Shown here piece after piece: positions 14,680 through 27,243 of a DNA stretch of 64,000 bases (the first letter of the stretch is position 1; the number at the start of each line of letters is the position of its first letter). The translations under genes and the position numbers were made by a program. The notes below the pieces were generated by a model that worked only from the letters and a program-made list of their open reading frames with translations, did not search any database and had not been told where the DNA came from. The stretch is from Laburnicola sp. R22_1 (taxonomy: Eukaryota > Ascomycota > Dothideomycetes > Pleosporales > Didymosphaeriaceae), in contig JACONQ010000003.1 in the NCBI GenBank assembly GCA_014281115.1, forward strand, positions 2,976,001 through 3,040,000, read 5' to 3'.

Positions 14680-17600
14680 TAACCCTCCTTTTAAGGTCTA
14701 AAAATAGAAAGGAAAGTATATAAAAATAGGGTGTTTTAGTAGATTTTTAATATAACTAGCATTATTTTAGGGCTAAAGAGGATTGTGATAGAGATAATAG
14801 GCCCCTATAGTTCTAATAGTAGCCTTAGGTTTTAATTTAGTTACTATTTAGTAGAGATATTAAGAAAAGTTATTAGGAGTAAATTAGTAGATTAGTAAAA
14901 AAACGTAGTAGAAACTATATCTTAGCGTTTAGCGTTTTACTAATATAGCGTATTCTTAGCTTTAACACTATATAAAAATATAATTAGCTAAAAAAATTCT
15001 AGTTAGTTTATTGCGCGTAGGCGCAATTATGTTATATAATATTTTCTAGTACTATAAAAGAGTGTTAAAACCTATATTAATCTAACTATATAGTTTTTAA
15101 TTAGGGTAGTGCTGCTAGCAGTAGTAGGGATATCTAGGAGTAAAGGTACTAAAAGTTATAGGTGCCCTATGTGTACGTATTAGTTAGGGTACTACTAAAT
15201 TAGTAGTAAGCTAGCTAGTAGGGGAGCTACTAGGGGCAAGGGCGCTAAAAGCAATAAATACTTATATATAGTAGACTAGCTAGGGAGCTACTTAACTAGT
15301 AGTAAACTAGACTACCTATTTTAGTAGCTTAGAGTGCTCTTAGGGGCGAAATAAGTTAGGTAACTAGTAGATTAGAGTAAGGACTAATAGGTAAAGGGCA
15401 GCTCCTAATTATTAGCATTCTAGGAGATTTTATTAGACGGTTTACTATTAGATTTATTATTTAAGTATTCTTCTTATAGGGAGTTAGACTTAGGGTTAAT
15501 TAGGTTAGTAAATCTAGGGTTATTATTAGAGACGTTATTATAATAGGTAGGCTCTTTGTTCTCTAATCTGCTACTATAATAGGCGGCGCTATAATTGTTA
15601 GGACTATTACTATAGTAAGTAATGCTAAGTTCTTCTTTTAGATTAGTAATTTAGTAGGGTAGTTTTAATTAAATAGTTAATTCTATAGGTAAGAGCTGCC
15701 TAATCTGCTGATTAGCTTTTCTAGTAGGTTTATAGTCTCTAGGTCTAGGGTTAAGAGTAATACCTAGATTCTGCTGCATAATTCCTAGAGACTAGTCTTA
15801 CTAGTAGCGTTCTTAGGTAGTAGGAATAGGGTAACTAAAAGGCGATTTATTATCTAATAGTTCCTTATATAAGAAAGACAGCTTAATAGTCTTAACGCTA
15901 CTATCTTTATTAAGGGCGTTCTTATAGCTTAGTTTCTAGTAAGCCTTTAAGTATATTCTTATAATTAAGATAGTAGGGCTAGGAAGCTAGATAGAGATCT
16001 TCTTAGAGATGCTCTAATTGGCCTTTAATAAGCAAGTTATTTAGTAGGTATAGTTCTACTTTTTAAGTAGGCTATTCTATTAGGTAGTGTTATTCTAGTA
16101 GAAATGGTTAGGTAGTAGAAAAGTCTATAGTAGGACAAGGTTGCTAGCAAAGGTTAGATTCTTATTATTTTTCTAATAAAGGCGACAGTTCTAAGTGTTA
16201 ACTAGGCAATTAGCTTGCTTAAAAAATTTTCTACTAATAATAAGATTATAGTCCTTTATTTTATAGAAAACAAACTATATAGTAATACTATATTTGTTAA
16301 TATTAAGCTAGGCTATAAAATAGATGTCTACTTTTACACTTCTCTTCCCTATAAAGTTCTTAAGGGGGATTAGTGTTTTTAGGCAAAGTAGTTTACCTTT
16401 AAGCTATTTTTAAATAGCCTTTATATACTTTAAAGTAATAAGATTATAAGCGCTAGCACTAGTGTTTATTAAGGCTTATAACCTAAAAGCTAACTTTTAA
16501 AATTTAATTTGCACTAGTATAACTAGCTAGAGGCCTTTAAATAGCTTAGGAACTCTTACTATCTTATCGCCTATAGGTAGCAATTTTAGTTTAGTATTTA
16601 CGTTTTATAGTTAAAATTATAGTTTGTCTAAATTAATTCGTATAGTAGCTCTTATATAAGTTACTAGGTTAGAGTAGACTAGTAGTGCGCATTTAAAGCC
16701 TTATTATTTAATAAATTACCTGCCTCTAAATTAGAGTAGTAGGCAATACTAAGTTTATTTAAATTAAGATTATTCTCTACATTTATATTTGTTTATATAG
16801 CTGCCTTAGGGTAGCGGCATAAGTATAGGCCTTTAGGTTTCTTGCTATAGCTAAAATAGGCGTTTTACTTTATGTACTATACTTTAGTCTAATTATAGAG
16901 AGTTAAAAAGAGAGAAATTGGTCTACAATAAAGTGTTTATTTTCTAGTTACTATATATAAGGGCATTAATTTAGAGAGTAGTACCTTATAAGAAGTTTTT
17001 ATATGCATTTAAAAAGAGTTTATTATGCTATTATTATAAAGAGTGTAGCTAGCTATAGTTATCTAGCGTTTAATTACTAGATAGTTAATATTAGAGTCTT
17101 CTATCTTTTTCTAAAGTATTAACTTAAGACTTCTAGTTAACATAAGTTATAATTTGTCCTTTTAGGTCTTTGCGTCTAGTTTACTTTTTCTAGTTAGACT
17201 TTTAAAAGCTTATAAAAATATTTAGGCATCTATTTTATAAGAGAAGAAGAGCCTATAAAACTTTTTATATGCCTATTAAAAAGCGAAAGGATTATAGTAA
17301 GTCTTTTTTAGAAATTTAAAGAGTGCTTTAGGTTTATAATCTTCTTAGAGGGCCTAATTTATTTAACGCTAATTTTGCACTACCTCTTAAGGTGCGCCTT
17401 TAAGGTAGCTAAGAATAGCTTTTATAAAGTTATTTTAATCTTTTTTATTATTATTACCTTAGTAATAGTCTATATTTATGCGGATTATATTGCGCATATC
17501 CTTTAGCTAATCTTTAATACTAGGGCCAGATTAAGCTTTTCTATAGTATTTATTAATATTAGATAGCTTTATAGAGTATTCTAGCTTAGATATACTAAGA

Positions 17601-19040
17601 GTAGTAGAAGTGTATTTACTTTAGGGCACGTCTATTTAGGCGCTATTAGTAAGCTTAGTTTATATATCTTTAGAGACTGAAAAGTAGTAAAGAGTGTTAT
17701 CTAATTATAAAGTAGGCACTATAAGCTAGGGCAAATAATAGAGTGTATATTAGAGTGCTAGCTAGGGCGTATATTAGAACGCAACTAAATAGAATAAGCT
17801 TTACTTAGTTATATAAGGGCGGCGCAAACTATATAGTAGATTAGGTATTTCTAGACTAGAGTTTTTTAGAGGTATATAAGTGCGGTGCTATAAATTATAA
17901 GTATCTCTAATAGAAGAAAGAGCTTTATTAGAGAGAAATAAGTTTTTTTAATAGCTATATTATTAGCACTATTAGAGCAGAATTAGGATCCTTTCTCTAT
18001 TATATATACTATAATATAAAGTATTTATACCTTAAATATAGTAAAAGCTTATTTAAATATATTAGCGCGCTTGCATAAAGCCTAAATAATAATTTTATAT
18101 TTAGGGTTATCTTTAGACTTTATAATAGCCCTAGCTACTAATTCTAGTAACTTCTTTAAAAGTAGGCCTTAAGAAAAGTAATATTAAGCCTAAAGCTAAT
18201 GGGTAGCAAGTAATTATTTTATTTCTACGCTATACTAAAGCAATTAGTTTAGTTTAAATTACGCTAAAAATACGCTAAACTTCTTAGTAGCTTTAAGTTT
18301 AGCTTTGTCTTAGTATATAAGCTACTTAAATTTTATTAGTAAAAATTTGTTACCTAGCTAATCTACTTTAAGTGTAGTAACGTATTAATTATATTTAAGA
18401 GCGTTATAAGAAATTCTATTAAGATAGACCTTTTTAAGTAGTTTAACTATACTCCTCTTTTTTATAAAGCTAGAGAGGCGATTAGTAGTTTTAGAAGTAA
18501 CTATTAGTTACTTTTCTTACTTAATAAATAATAGATTACTAGTAAAGTAAAGTAGGAAAATCCTAATATAAGTGTTATATAAACTATTATTAGTAGGATG
18601 TAGACAAACGTCCCCCTTTGTATTATCTATTTTAGAACTATCTAGGGGTAAAGAAGACGCCGGGAACGTTTTAGAAGTCTCCTAGATTAAAGAGTAGCAG
18701 CTTACTATAATATAGGTAGTAGTAGAGTTAAGTAAAGTAGAGATTATAGAGAGGGTATAGTAGATAGACCTAAGGTAGTAGGTCTTATAGAGTGTATAAG
18801 CTAGTGCATAGTTTAAGCTAGGTAAAAAATAAAGTATAAGATAAAATATATAAAACTTTAACCTCTATATTACCTTTATAGCCTAACTCTAATCCTCTAG
18901 CTCTATACCTTGTGCCCTTGCTATAATAGCGCTAGAAGGTAGTTATTAGGCAAGTTAGCTCTATAGAGTGTAGTGTAGTAGTTATTATTTATTAATTATT
19001 ATTTATATTTAGAATATTAGGACTTTTAGGGCAGCCTTTT

Positions 19041-19500
19041 TAAATAGACCTTAGTGTAGTATAATAACTGCCTAGTATAACTAGTAACTAATAAACTATT
19101 ACACTCTTACTAACTTATAGTAGGCAAAGAAGTATAAAAGTAGTCTCTTAAATAGACCTTAGTATAGTGTAATAATTACCTAGCATAACTAGTAACTAAT
19201 AAACTAATGCACCTTTACTAACTTATAGTAGGTAGAGGAGTTATATTAGTAGTCTTATAGAACTTAGGTAGTGTAATAACTACCTAGTATAACTAGTAAC
19301 TAACCTAATATATCTTTACCTACTTATAGTAGGCAGACAAGTTATATTAGTAGTCTTATAAACCTTAGCGCAGAACTACTACCTAGCATAACTAGTAACT
19401 AATAAACTAATACACCTTTACCTACTTATAGCGGGCAGAGAAGTTATAGTAGTAGTCTTATAGATCTTAGATAACTGCCTAGTATAACTAGTAACTAATA
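19041..19500. repeat. Tandem array, about 4.5 units of 101-108 bp
   Basis: Units begin near 19041, 19149, 19255, 19356 and 19458. Each contains 'cctagyataactagtaactaa' like text followed by 'acttatagtaggcag'. The array lies about 100 bp inside the right LTR. In a minus-oriented element this is the leader region. Confidence 0.8.
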
Positions 19501-19605
19501 AGGTAAAACTTTTACTAATTTAACCGCCTATAGGGAGTGTCTTAAGGAAGGAGTAAATATTATGTTACTATCTATAGCTAAATAAAAAGGATAATCTTAG
19601 AATAA

Positions 19606-19893
19606 TATAAGGGCGATACACAGCCTTATAGGGCTAACCTATTAGGGATAGCTAGAATAGTTAAAAGAGCTAGTTAAATTAATACTATTCTAAGAGAGTA
19701 AATAAGAAAGGGATATAGGGAGCCCTTTCTTATATAGAGGGCGGCATAGGGTATAGGCCTACGCTAGCTATGCGCTAATACTAACTAGAAAAGGCGCCTT
19801 TAGAAAGGTAAAAGGCGCAGATAGAGGGAAATAGGGTGTGAAAGAAAGGTAATAGGGTGTACTTAACAGGGAGGCCGGGACAGAACTATTATA
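19606..19893 (-). repeat. LTR (right)
   Basis: Partner of the LTR at 14392-14679. The expected TG start reads TA here, a RIP-type change. It is followed directly by the GAATT duplication. Confidence 0.85.
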
Positions 19894-22239
19894 GAATTTA
19901 ACTAAGTATGTGTGGCGTTAATTCTACCTAGGGGTAGGACGACAAAGGCTTTTATCTTAAATAACATAATAAAAAAAGCAGAGCCCCCTGCTTAGTAATT
20001 AAAAAGAGCGTAAAAAGGTGATTGGGCACAAAAAAAGCGCGTTTGAACTGCTAATCAAGCTTGGCGGTCTTGGCACAAGACTCCTATAGGTAAAATTTTC
20101 ACAAAGAGGCCACTTAAAACTTTAAGAGATAAAACTTAGGCGAGGCCACGCTATAAGCCATCTTTTCTACTATCCTAATTATTATAAATAATATAAGTTA
20201 ACATATTAATAGGTATATACTACTATACTTATAAGTAGGATAAGGGTAATATATACTAGATACACATTTATTACTCTATTACCGTATTATTAAGGTTATT
20301 TTATACAAAGCCCCTACTATTACTCTATGCCCTACTGTCTATTTAGGCATTAATATTATTTCTAAGGAAGTACTTGCTATTACTAAAGAGTATATGCCGC
20401 AGTTTCGCGCCGCAGCTACTAATATAGCTACACTAGAGTTCTATTCTATCTATAAGATACTTATTTAGCGTAGGAGATAGGTATACTTAACTATTTATAA
20501 GGCTATCCTTATATACTAGTTAGGCTAGTAGCTAGTCTAGTTTATAAAGAATAGTAGTACTATATTTCTACTCTAGTAAACGCAATTGCTCCTTATTAGT
20601 ACTGGAATTCTCTAGTAGGGGACACAAAAGAAGAAGAATAAGGTCTTTATTAATAGGCTCTAGTATAGCAAAAGCGTCGCATAAATCTTCGAGATCCTTC
20701 TAGCTATTATTACTATTAAGTTGGCTTATCTAAGTAAGTACACCGCGTGAGCGGCGTGCAAGCGCGGATAACTAATAATAGTAGTGGCAATAAGCTAGGT
20801 GTGCTATATATGGCGTAAGTAAACCTTATATAGGTTAAGAGCTTATAAGGTGTAAATAGGGTACAAGTAAGTTTAAACTATTGTTGCGTTATTAAGTAGT
20901 GTTTAAGGCTAGTCTTTAATTAGAATTAGGTGCCGTATATAGTATATAATAACCTTCCATCTCAACCTACTTTAACCTTAAACTAAAAAAACAGGTTAAA
21001 AAAGGTGTTTAGTAAGCCGACTTTAACTAAGTATAAAAAAGTAATAAGACGTATTCTTACTAGTAAGCTATATAGTATAGTAGAAGGATTTAATAATACT
21101 ATTACTAATTTTCATAATTATTTATATAAATTTAAAGTCTCTTTATAATTACTTTATACGCCTAAAAACTATAAATAAAAAGCACTTTATAATTAATATT
21201 ATATTACTTTACAAATTATATAAATACTATAAAATCTTTAAAATTAAATAGATTAATAGAAAGGATAATCCTACTAATACCTATATAAAAAAGACACTAA
21301 ACTACGCTCTAAAGTCTTTAATCTCTAGTAATACCTTAATAATTACTATGAAAGTATTAGTAAATTACTTTAAGCCTACCTATACAAGGTCTTTCTAGCC
21401 TTAATATAGTACTATTTCTTTATTATTTAATTATTCTTTTTATAATGTATTTATTTAATTCCTTATATATATATATATATTACTTAAAAATGCGCTTTTT
21501 CTATCTTATTTTTATATAGAAAAAGAAGAGATAGAGTATATATTTATTTAGAAAGGAGTTTTTATTTTAGTACTTATAAATAATATTTAGAAGTATTTAC
21601 CCTACTATCTAGCCCTATCCTCTACAATAATTATACTTAGTACTATAGCTTTACTATATATAAAAACTATATAATTATATTAAAAGTTTATTACTATATA
21701 ATATTTAGTAAAAGGTCTAGAGCTAGAGTTACTACTATAGTAGTAAGTATATATAGTGCCCCTAAAATATTATATAATTAAGTAAGAAGCGTGTAAAAGT
21801 AGCCTTTATACTAAATAAGCTTAGTAATCTATAGATATAGGTCTATACCAGCTATAAAAATAATATTAATATTATATAAAGGCAAGTATATAATACGCAA
21901 GTTTTTAGTTTATTTATTATGTTTAATATCTATATAAAAGCAAAGACTAAAGAAACTTATATTAATAAAAATACTCTAAATAAATATATAGTTTGCTTAG
22001 AAAGGTAATATATATTCTTTGCCTAGAAGAGCTACTATAGTAGTATTAAAGCTAAGAAGGCCTAGTTAGTTAAGACCTACTAGTATAAACGCTATTATCT
22101 ATACTAAGTTAGTATTATATAAAGATAAGCTATTATATAATAAGGAATATAGTTTAGCACTATATAAAATAGAGAATTAGCTTAATAAAAAAGAAAAGAG
22201 CTAGAAAAAAAGGATATATATATAGAGACTCTAAGAAAA
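19894..22239. other. AT-rich degraded block after the LTR element
   Basis: It opens with the short repeat shared with 6897-7010. A less mutated patch at about 20330-20990 has longer semi-open frames and GC-richer words, but I recognise no protein. The rest is RIP-like with no feature. Confidence 0.55.
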
Positions 22240-23160
22240 AATTTAATATGGATATTGTGCAGTAATGCAATAGTTTATTATTTGTATTTCTTTATAGATA
22301 ACAGCAAGAGCCCTTAGGTTACTCTGCGTCGCGGTTGCTATACGCACGCGCTTTTGTTCCTTTTAGTTGCCTATCCTTTTAAAGGACCTATTTTGCGTCG
22401 TTTTTATCGTAGTTTTATTATTATTATTATTATTAGCCTGCTAGTAGAGATACATCCGTACAGTATTGTAGATTATAAGTAGGTAGAGGTACTAGTACGT
22501 ATAGTCCTAGTTATTATTCTCTTTAACAGTAGTTAACTACGTATAGGTAGCAAGATTATAGTTATAGTTGTCCTAAAGGTGCTTTTTTAGTAGGCAAAGA
22601 TCCTAGAGCTCTACTACGTACGCCGCATATACTAGATTATTATATAACTGCTTATATAGCAGCTATAGGCTAACCTTCTTAAGCTAGACACTTTAGAAAT
22701 CTGTCTACACCTAGTATAGGTCTAGTAGGCCTCTTAAATACTATATATCCATTTCTTTAAATATATCTCTTAGCCTTTTAGTATATAATAGGATTGCAGC
22801 TTTATTAACTCGCATATACACTTTAATAAGTACTCTAGATATAAAAATAAGTCGTGTTAGTTAGTTTAGCTATAGTGTTGCGTTTAATATAGTGGCAGGA
22901 GGAGGAGGCAAAGGATAAGGCAAGCAAGTAGTGTTACTAAGGAGTATTTTAACCTATTATACGGGCTTACGGGAAGCTAGTTAATAATTAACAGTTTTGC
23001 CTATAGTAACGCGTTATATATACTTACAGCATATAAGTATAGAATAGTTACTAATATATATATATAGGTATAGTATACCTAACTAATATAATTAATATTA
23101 CGTAACTTATTACGTAACTAATAACTAAGCGTCCACGCTTACTATGGCTAGCTAACGTCC
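22240..23160 (+). pseudogene. Unidentified decayed coding region with mainly TAG interruptions
   Basis: This patch is GC-richer than its surroundings. Plus-strand frames through about 22560-23150 are interrupted chiefly by TAG, as expected if CAG (Gln) or TGG (Trp) codons were mutated by RIP. If TAG is treated as Gln, a stretch of over 100 residues is nearly open, with helical Leu/Gln-rich composition. I do not recognise the family. It could also be a chance effect of the biased base composition. Confidence 0.3.
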
Positions 23161-23229
23161 CTTATAGTGAAAATAGCCAAAGGAAAAAATACAACACATA
23201 TATATAGAGAGATAGTTAAAGTAGAAAAT

Positions 23230-23560
23230 AAAAAAGAAAAGAATAAAGGGAGAAAAACCTATTTTATATACCTTTTCCTTCTATTTAGAGCCTTAATTTC
23301 TACCTCTTATTAGTGTTTATTTTTTCAATATTTAATATTATATAATTACCTAATACTACTGCCTAAATAGATAAAATAAATAGGTCTACATATTATATAA
23401 AAATACACTAAGTAAAAAGGCTTTATAAAAATAATATATTATTACTATAATTATGTTATTAACTATATAATCTTATCCTTAACTACTATTAGCTACATAG
23501 CTACTCTATTATTAATAAGCCTAATTGCGCTTCTAATAAATAGTAGTAAAATATAATAAA
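23230..23560. repeat. Dispersed repeat, also at 63765-64000
   Basis: Near-identical runs ('ccttctattta.agtcttaatttct', 'taattacctartactactgcctaaatag', 'aaaggcttta') occur in the same order at the far right end of the window. Non-coding in its present state. Confidence 0.6.
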
Positions 23561-24162
23561 TAGTTACTTAATAGAATTTTTTTACTAATTAGAGTAGGCT
23601 AGTAAGATTAAGAGATATATAGATAGGGAATAATATATAAATAAGGTAAATACTAGTAAGTAGACAATTTATATAGAGAAAGGGAGAACTACTAATAGTA
23701 ACTTTAAAAATAAAAAGTTGCTCGTATCCATATACTATATAGGTAAGAGCACTTAAAAGTATTAAGGTTTTAATATTATTATATAATACTTATATATTAT
23801 AGTCTATACACTATAAGATCTTCTTTTTCTATTTGCGCCCCTTTTAGATATAAGTAATTATTACTAAAGTTAGTTTTATTATACTATTTCTTTTCTTATA
23901 TAATTCCCCTATATACCCTCTACAGTTGCTAGTATAGAGAATTAGAATTTAATATCTATATAGCTAGCTATAGAGTATCTATTTAATATATACCTTATAT
24001 ACGCTCTTTTTATTTACTAAGTAAAGTGCTCTACTTTTATTATATTATTTAAAATAAAAGTCTTTATTATTCTACTTTTAGATAGTTACTTTAGTATTAT
24101 ATATAACTTATTAGAAGCTAAACTAAAGTTTAAATACTACAACTATACTTTTATTATATATA

Positions 24163-25952
24163 AGCTAGCGTACATAGTCTCCGGCCACCCGGGGATTCCG
24201 GCCACCCCACCAAAACGCGACACCCGCACAAAACACGCGATTTCTTTCCATAACACTCATTAATATGGACGCCCGTGAGCTGGCTATACAATCAGCGATC
24301 AGCGATTACAATACAGGCATTTATAAGAGCCAGCGAGCAGCAGCAGAGGCGTACGGCCTTCCTCGATCTACATTTCAAGACCGACTACGTGGCGCGACTA
24401 CTAGCGTAACTAGCTATCAGCATCAGCAGCGGCTGACTCCTCTACAAGAGGACTTCCTAGTAGAATGGATCCTCAAAGAAGACGCGCGCGCCTGTCCTCC
24501 CTCACACGCTCGCGCTCGAGAAATGGCCAATCGAATCCTACGTATGAACGGCGACGATCAGCCTGTCGGCAAGCACTGGCTATACCACTTCATCAAGCGC
24601 CAGCCACGCATAGCCTTAGTAGTCGGCAGAAAGCTAGAGGCTCAGAGAGCTGATTCAGCTACTCTAGAGCGTGTACGCGCCTTTCTAGAGCTCTTTGAGC
24701 AGACTAGAATACGCCTCAATATACGTACAGAGGATATCTGGAATATGGATGAGACTGGTGTAGCTCTAGGGGTATGTACGAACACCAGAGTACTCTCTAG
24801 TAGCCAGAAGAAGAAGGCTTACATTCGGTCTCTAGAGAATCGCGAGTGGGTCTCTATAATTAAGTGTGTATTAGCAGCAGGGCGGAAACTGCACTGCGCC
24901 GTCATCTTCAAAGGCCAGACCCTACAGACTACATGGTTTCCCTCATCCTACGTACCTAACTAGCTCTATACAACCTCTGAGAACGGATGGACGTCGAAAG
25001 CGATAGGTGTTGAGTGGCTACAGCGCATATTTATCCCTAAGACAGCTGTAGGTGATGGCCAGTACCGCCTCCTCATCCTCGACGGCCATGGCAGCTACAT
25101 CGATATAGACTTCCTATGGCTCTGCAAACAGCATCGAATAGAGCTCCTATACCTACCTGCGCATACCTCGCACGTCCTACAGCCTCTAGATCTCGCCCCT
25201 TTCTCCGTTATCAAGTCTAGTTACCGACGCCAGATCCAGGAGCTTGCATCGCTCGACGACGCCGCGCCTGTTAAGAAGGAGCGCTTTATCGCCTGCTACT
25301 ATCAAGCTAGGGAGGCAGGCTTCACAGAGCGTGTGATTCGAGCTGGCTGGCAGGCTGCTGGTATCTGCCCATTCAATATCAATCACGTGCTTAGCTCGTC
25401 GCAAGTCTCTCAGAGGCCTACTACGCCTACGTATCAGCAGCAGCCTCATCAGCAGCCTCAGAGCTTCCTCTCAACCCCTCAAGGCCCTCGCAATCTCTAT
25501 ATAGCGCAGCGCGACGTCCAGAGCGTCGAGAATCTAGGTCGTAGGACCCGGCTACTCCTTCAGAAAGCAGGTAAGGCGCTAGCAGCTGCAAATGCTAGAG
25601 CTGCAGGGCTAGAATCAGAGAAAAGACGCCTTGAGTATCATCTACAGACTACTAGCTCTCAGCGTCCTCGAAAGCGCGTTCAAATAGACCCAAATCGACG
25701 CTTTGCAGAGGTAGAGACTATCGTAGAGGCTATACGCGCAGCTGAGGCTGCAGGAGCTCAGCAGCAAAGATCTACTATATCGAGCGCTTCAGAAACAGCT
25801 TTAGTAGCTGCTGCTGCTGCAACTCTAGAGTCTATGTGCACGCAGTGGCAATCATAATAAGCGTTGTTAAGATATCGCGTGTTTTGTGCGGGTGTCGCGT
25901 TTTGGTGGGGTGGCCGGAATCCCCGGGTGGCCGGAGACTATGTACGCTAGCT
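24163..25952 (+). mobile_element. Pogo/Fot1-like transposon E1
   Basis: 1790 bp. Inverted terminal repeats of about 75 bp, starting AGCTAGCGTACATAGTC, are essentially perfect. TA duplications flank it at 24161-24162 and 25953-25954. CCGGCCACC occurs at 24181 and 24198 and is mirrored at the right end. One transposase gene fills the interior. The right TA is also the left terminal TA of E2. With one internal stop it is among the least damaged elements here. Confidence 0.92.
24265..25857 (+). pseudogene. DDE_1 (CENP-B/pogo-type) transposase of E1, one nonsense codon
   Basis: 531 codons in one frame from ATG 24265, broken only by TAG at 24961-24963. Residues about 5-50 form a psq-type helix-turn-helix (QRAAAEAYGLPRSTFQDRL). 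Residues about 60-115 form the CENP-B-type second DNA-binding domain. The DDE_1 core follows, with D162 (in MDETG), D273 (in LDGHGS) and D309 (in QPLDLA), spaced 35 residues between the last two. The tail is Gln- and Ala-rich and probably coiled. Enzymes of this family bind the terminal repeats and move the element to TA sites in the nucleus. The stop lies where relatives have coding sequence, fits a RIP-type change, and removes two catalytic residues. Confidence 0.9.
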
Positions 25953-27243
25953 TAACGTGTTTATAAGTGAGCGGCGCATATAAGCGAGCGGCGCACCCCA
26001 CCAACTTTTTGCGACGCGTTACCTATCAACTACAATGGCTCCACCAACGCTTGTTCAATTGCCCTATAATGAGGCAAATATCTTCCTAGCTATCTCAGCT
26101 ATCAAACAGAATCAAATTCAGAGTGGACGACGCGCTGCTACTATGTACAGCATCCCTGAAACTACGCTCCGGCGCCGACGCGCAGGAATCGCTGCGCGAC
26201 GCGACTGTGAGCCTAAATCAAAGAAGCTTACCAAGCTAGAAGAGGAGGTGATTGTTAAGCACATACTTGACCTAGATTCGCGAGGATTTGCGCCCACTCT
26301 AGGTGCTGTACGAGATATGGCGAATAAGCTGCTCACTAAGCGCAGCGCAGGCCACGTTGGCCAGCTATGGCCTAGGAACTTTGTCAAGCGAACAGACAGC
26401 CTTACAACGCGATTTAATCAACCCTACGATCGACAGCGAGCCCTCTGCGAGGACCCGACGGCTATACAGGCCTGGTTTGAGCTAGTAGCACGCACAAAGG
26501 CCACCTACGGTATCTGTGATGAGGACACCTTCAACTTCGACGAGACTGGCTTTCTAATGGGTAAAATATCCTCCCAGCTAGTCGTTACTGGCTCAGAGAG
26601 GCGTGGCCGGCCAAAAGCGATCCAGCCAGGCAATCGCGAGTGGGTGACGGCGATCCACGGAATCAACGCTGCTGGGTGGGCAATCCCACCCTTTATCATC
26701 TTTGCTGGCCAGTACCACCTCTCTGCCTGGTACGAGGGCAACAATATACCAGGTGACTAGGCTATTAGTCTTAGCGACAATGGCTAGACTACAAACAAGC
26801 TTGGTGTTGCCTGGCTATGGCATTTTATTAAGCATACAGTAGAGCGTAGAGTAGGCGCGCGTCAGCTCCTAATACTCAACGGCTATGAGAGCCACAACTC
26901 GCTCGAATTCTAGGAGATCTGCAGGGAGAACAAGATCTATACCCTATGCATGCCACCACATTCGTCACACCTCCTACAGCCACTTGACGTGGGCTGTTTC
27001 TCGCCATTAAAGCGGGCGTACGGGCGCCAGGTTGAGGGCCTAATACGCGACCATATCAACCATATCACTAAGCTTGAGTTCCTACTAGCCTTCCGCGCCG
27101 CCTACAACTAGTCAATTACAAAGGAGAATATCTGCGCAAGCTTTTAAGGCGCTAGGCTAGTCCCACACAATCCAGAGGCGGTAATATCAAAGCTTGATGT
27201 GAAGCTTCGTACGCCGTCGCCAGCAGCCCTACTAGAGGCCCTA

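Larger units (their letters stand above)
14392..19893 (-). mobile_element. LTR retrotransposon relic with GAATT target duplication
   Basis: Direct repeats 14392-14679 and 19606-19893 (288 bp each) bound the element. A perfect 5-bp duplication GAATT (14387-14391 and 19894-19898) flanks it. The interior (about 4.9 kb) is RIP-mutated. A hydrophilic, Asn/Ser/Pro-rich frame on the minus strand at about 15430-15800, and a repeat array beside the right LTR where a 5' leader would lie, suggest minus orientation. I could not identify reverse transcriptase motifs, so superfamily (gypsy or other) is open. It is inserted in the copia relic. Confidence 0.75.

Noticed and set aside
22240..24162. Giant Starship-type cargo element
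   Set aside because: No tyrosine recombinase (DUF3435) captain or matching ends could be recognised. The sequence is too degraded to support it.
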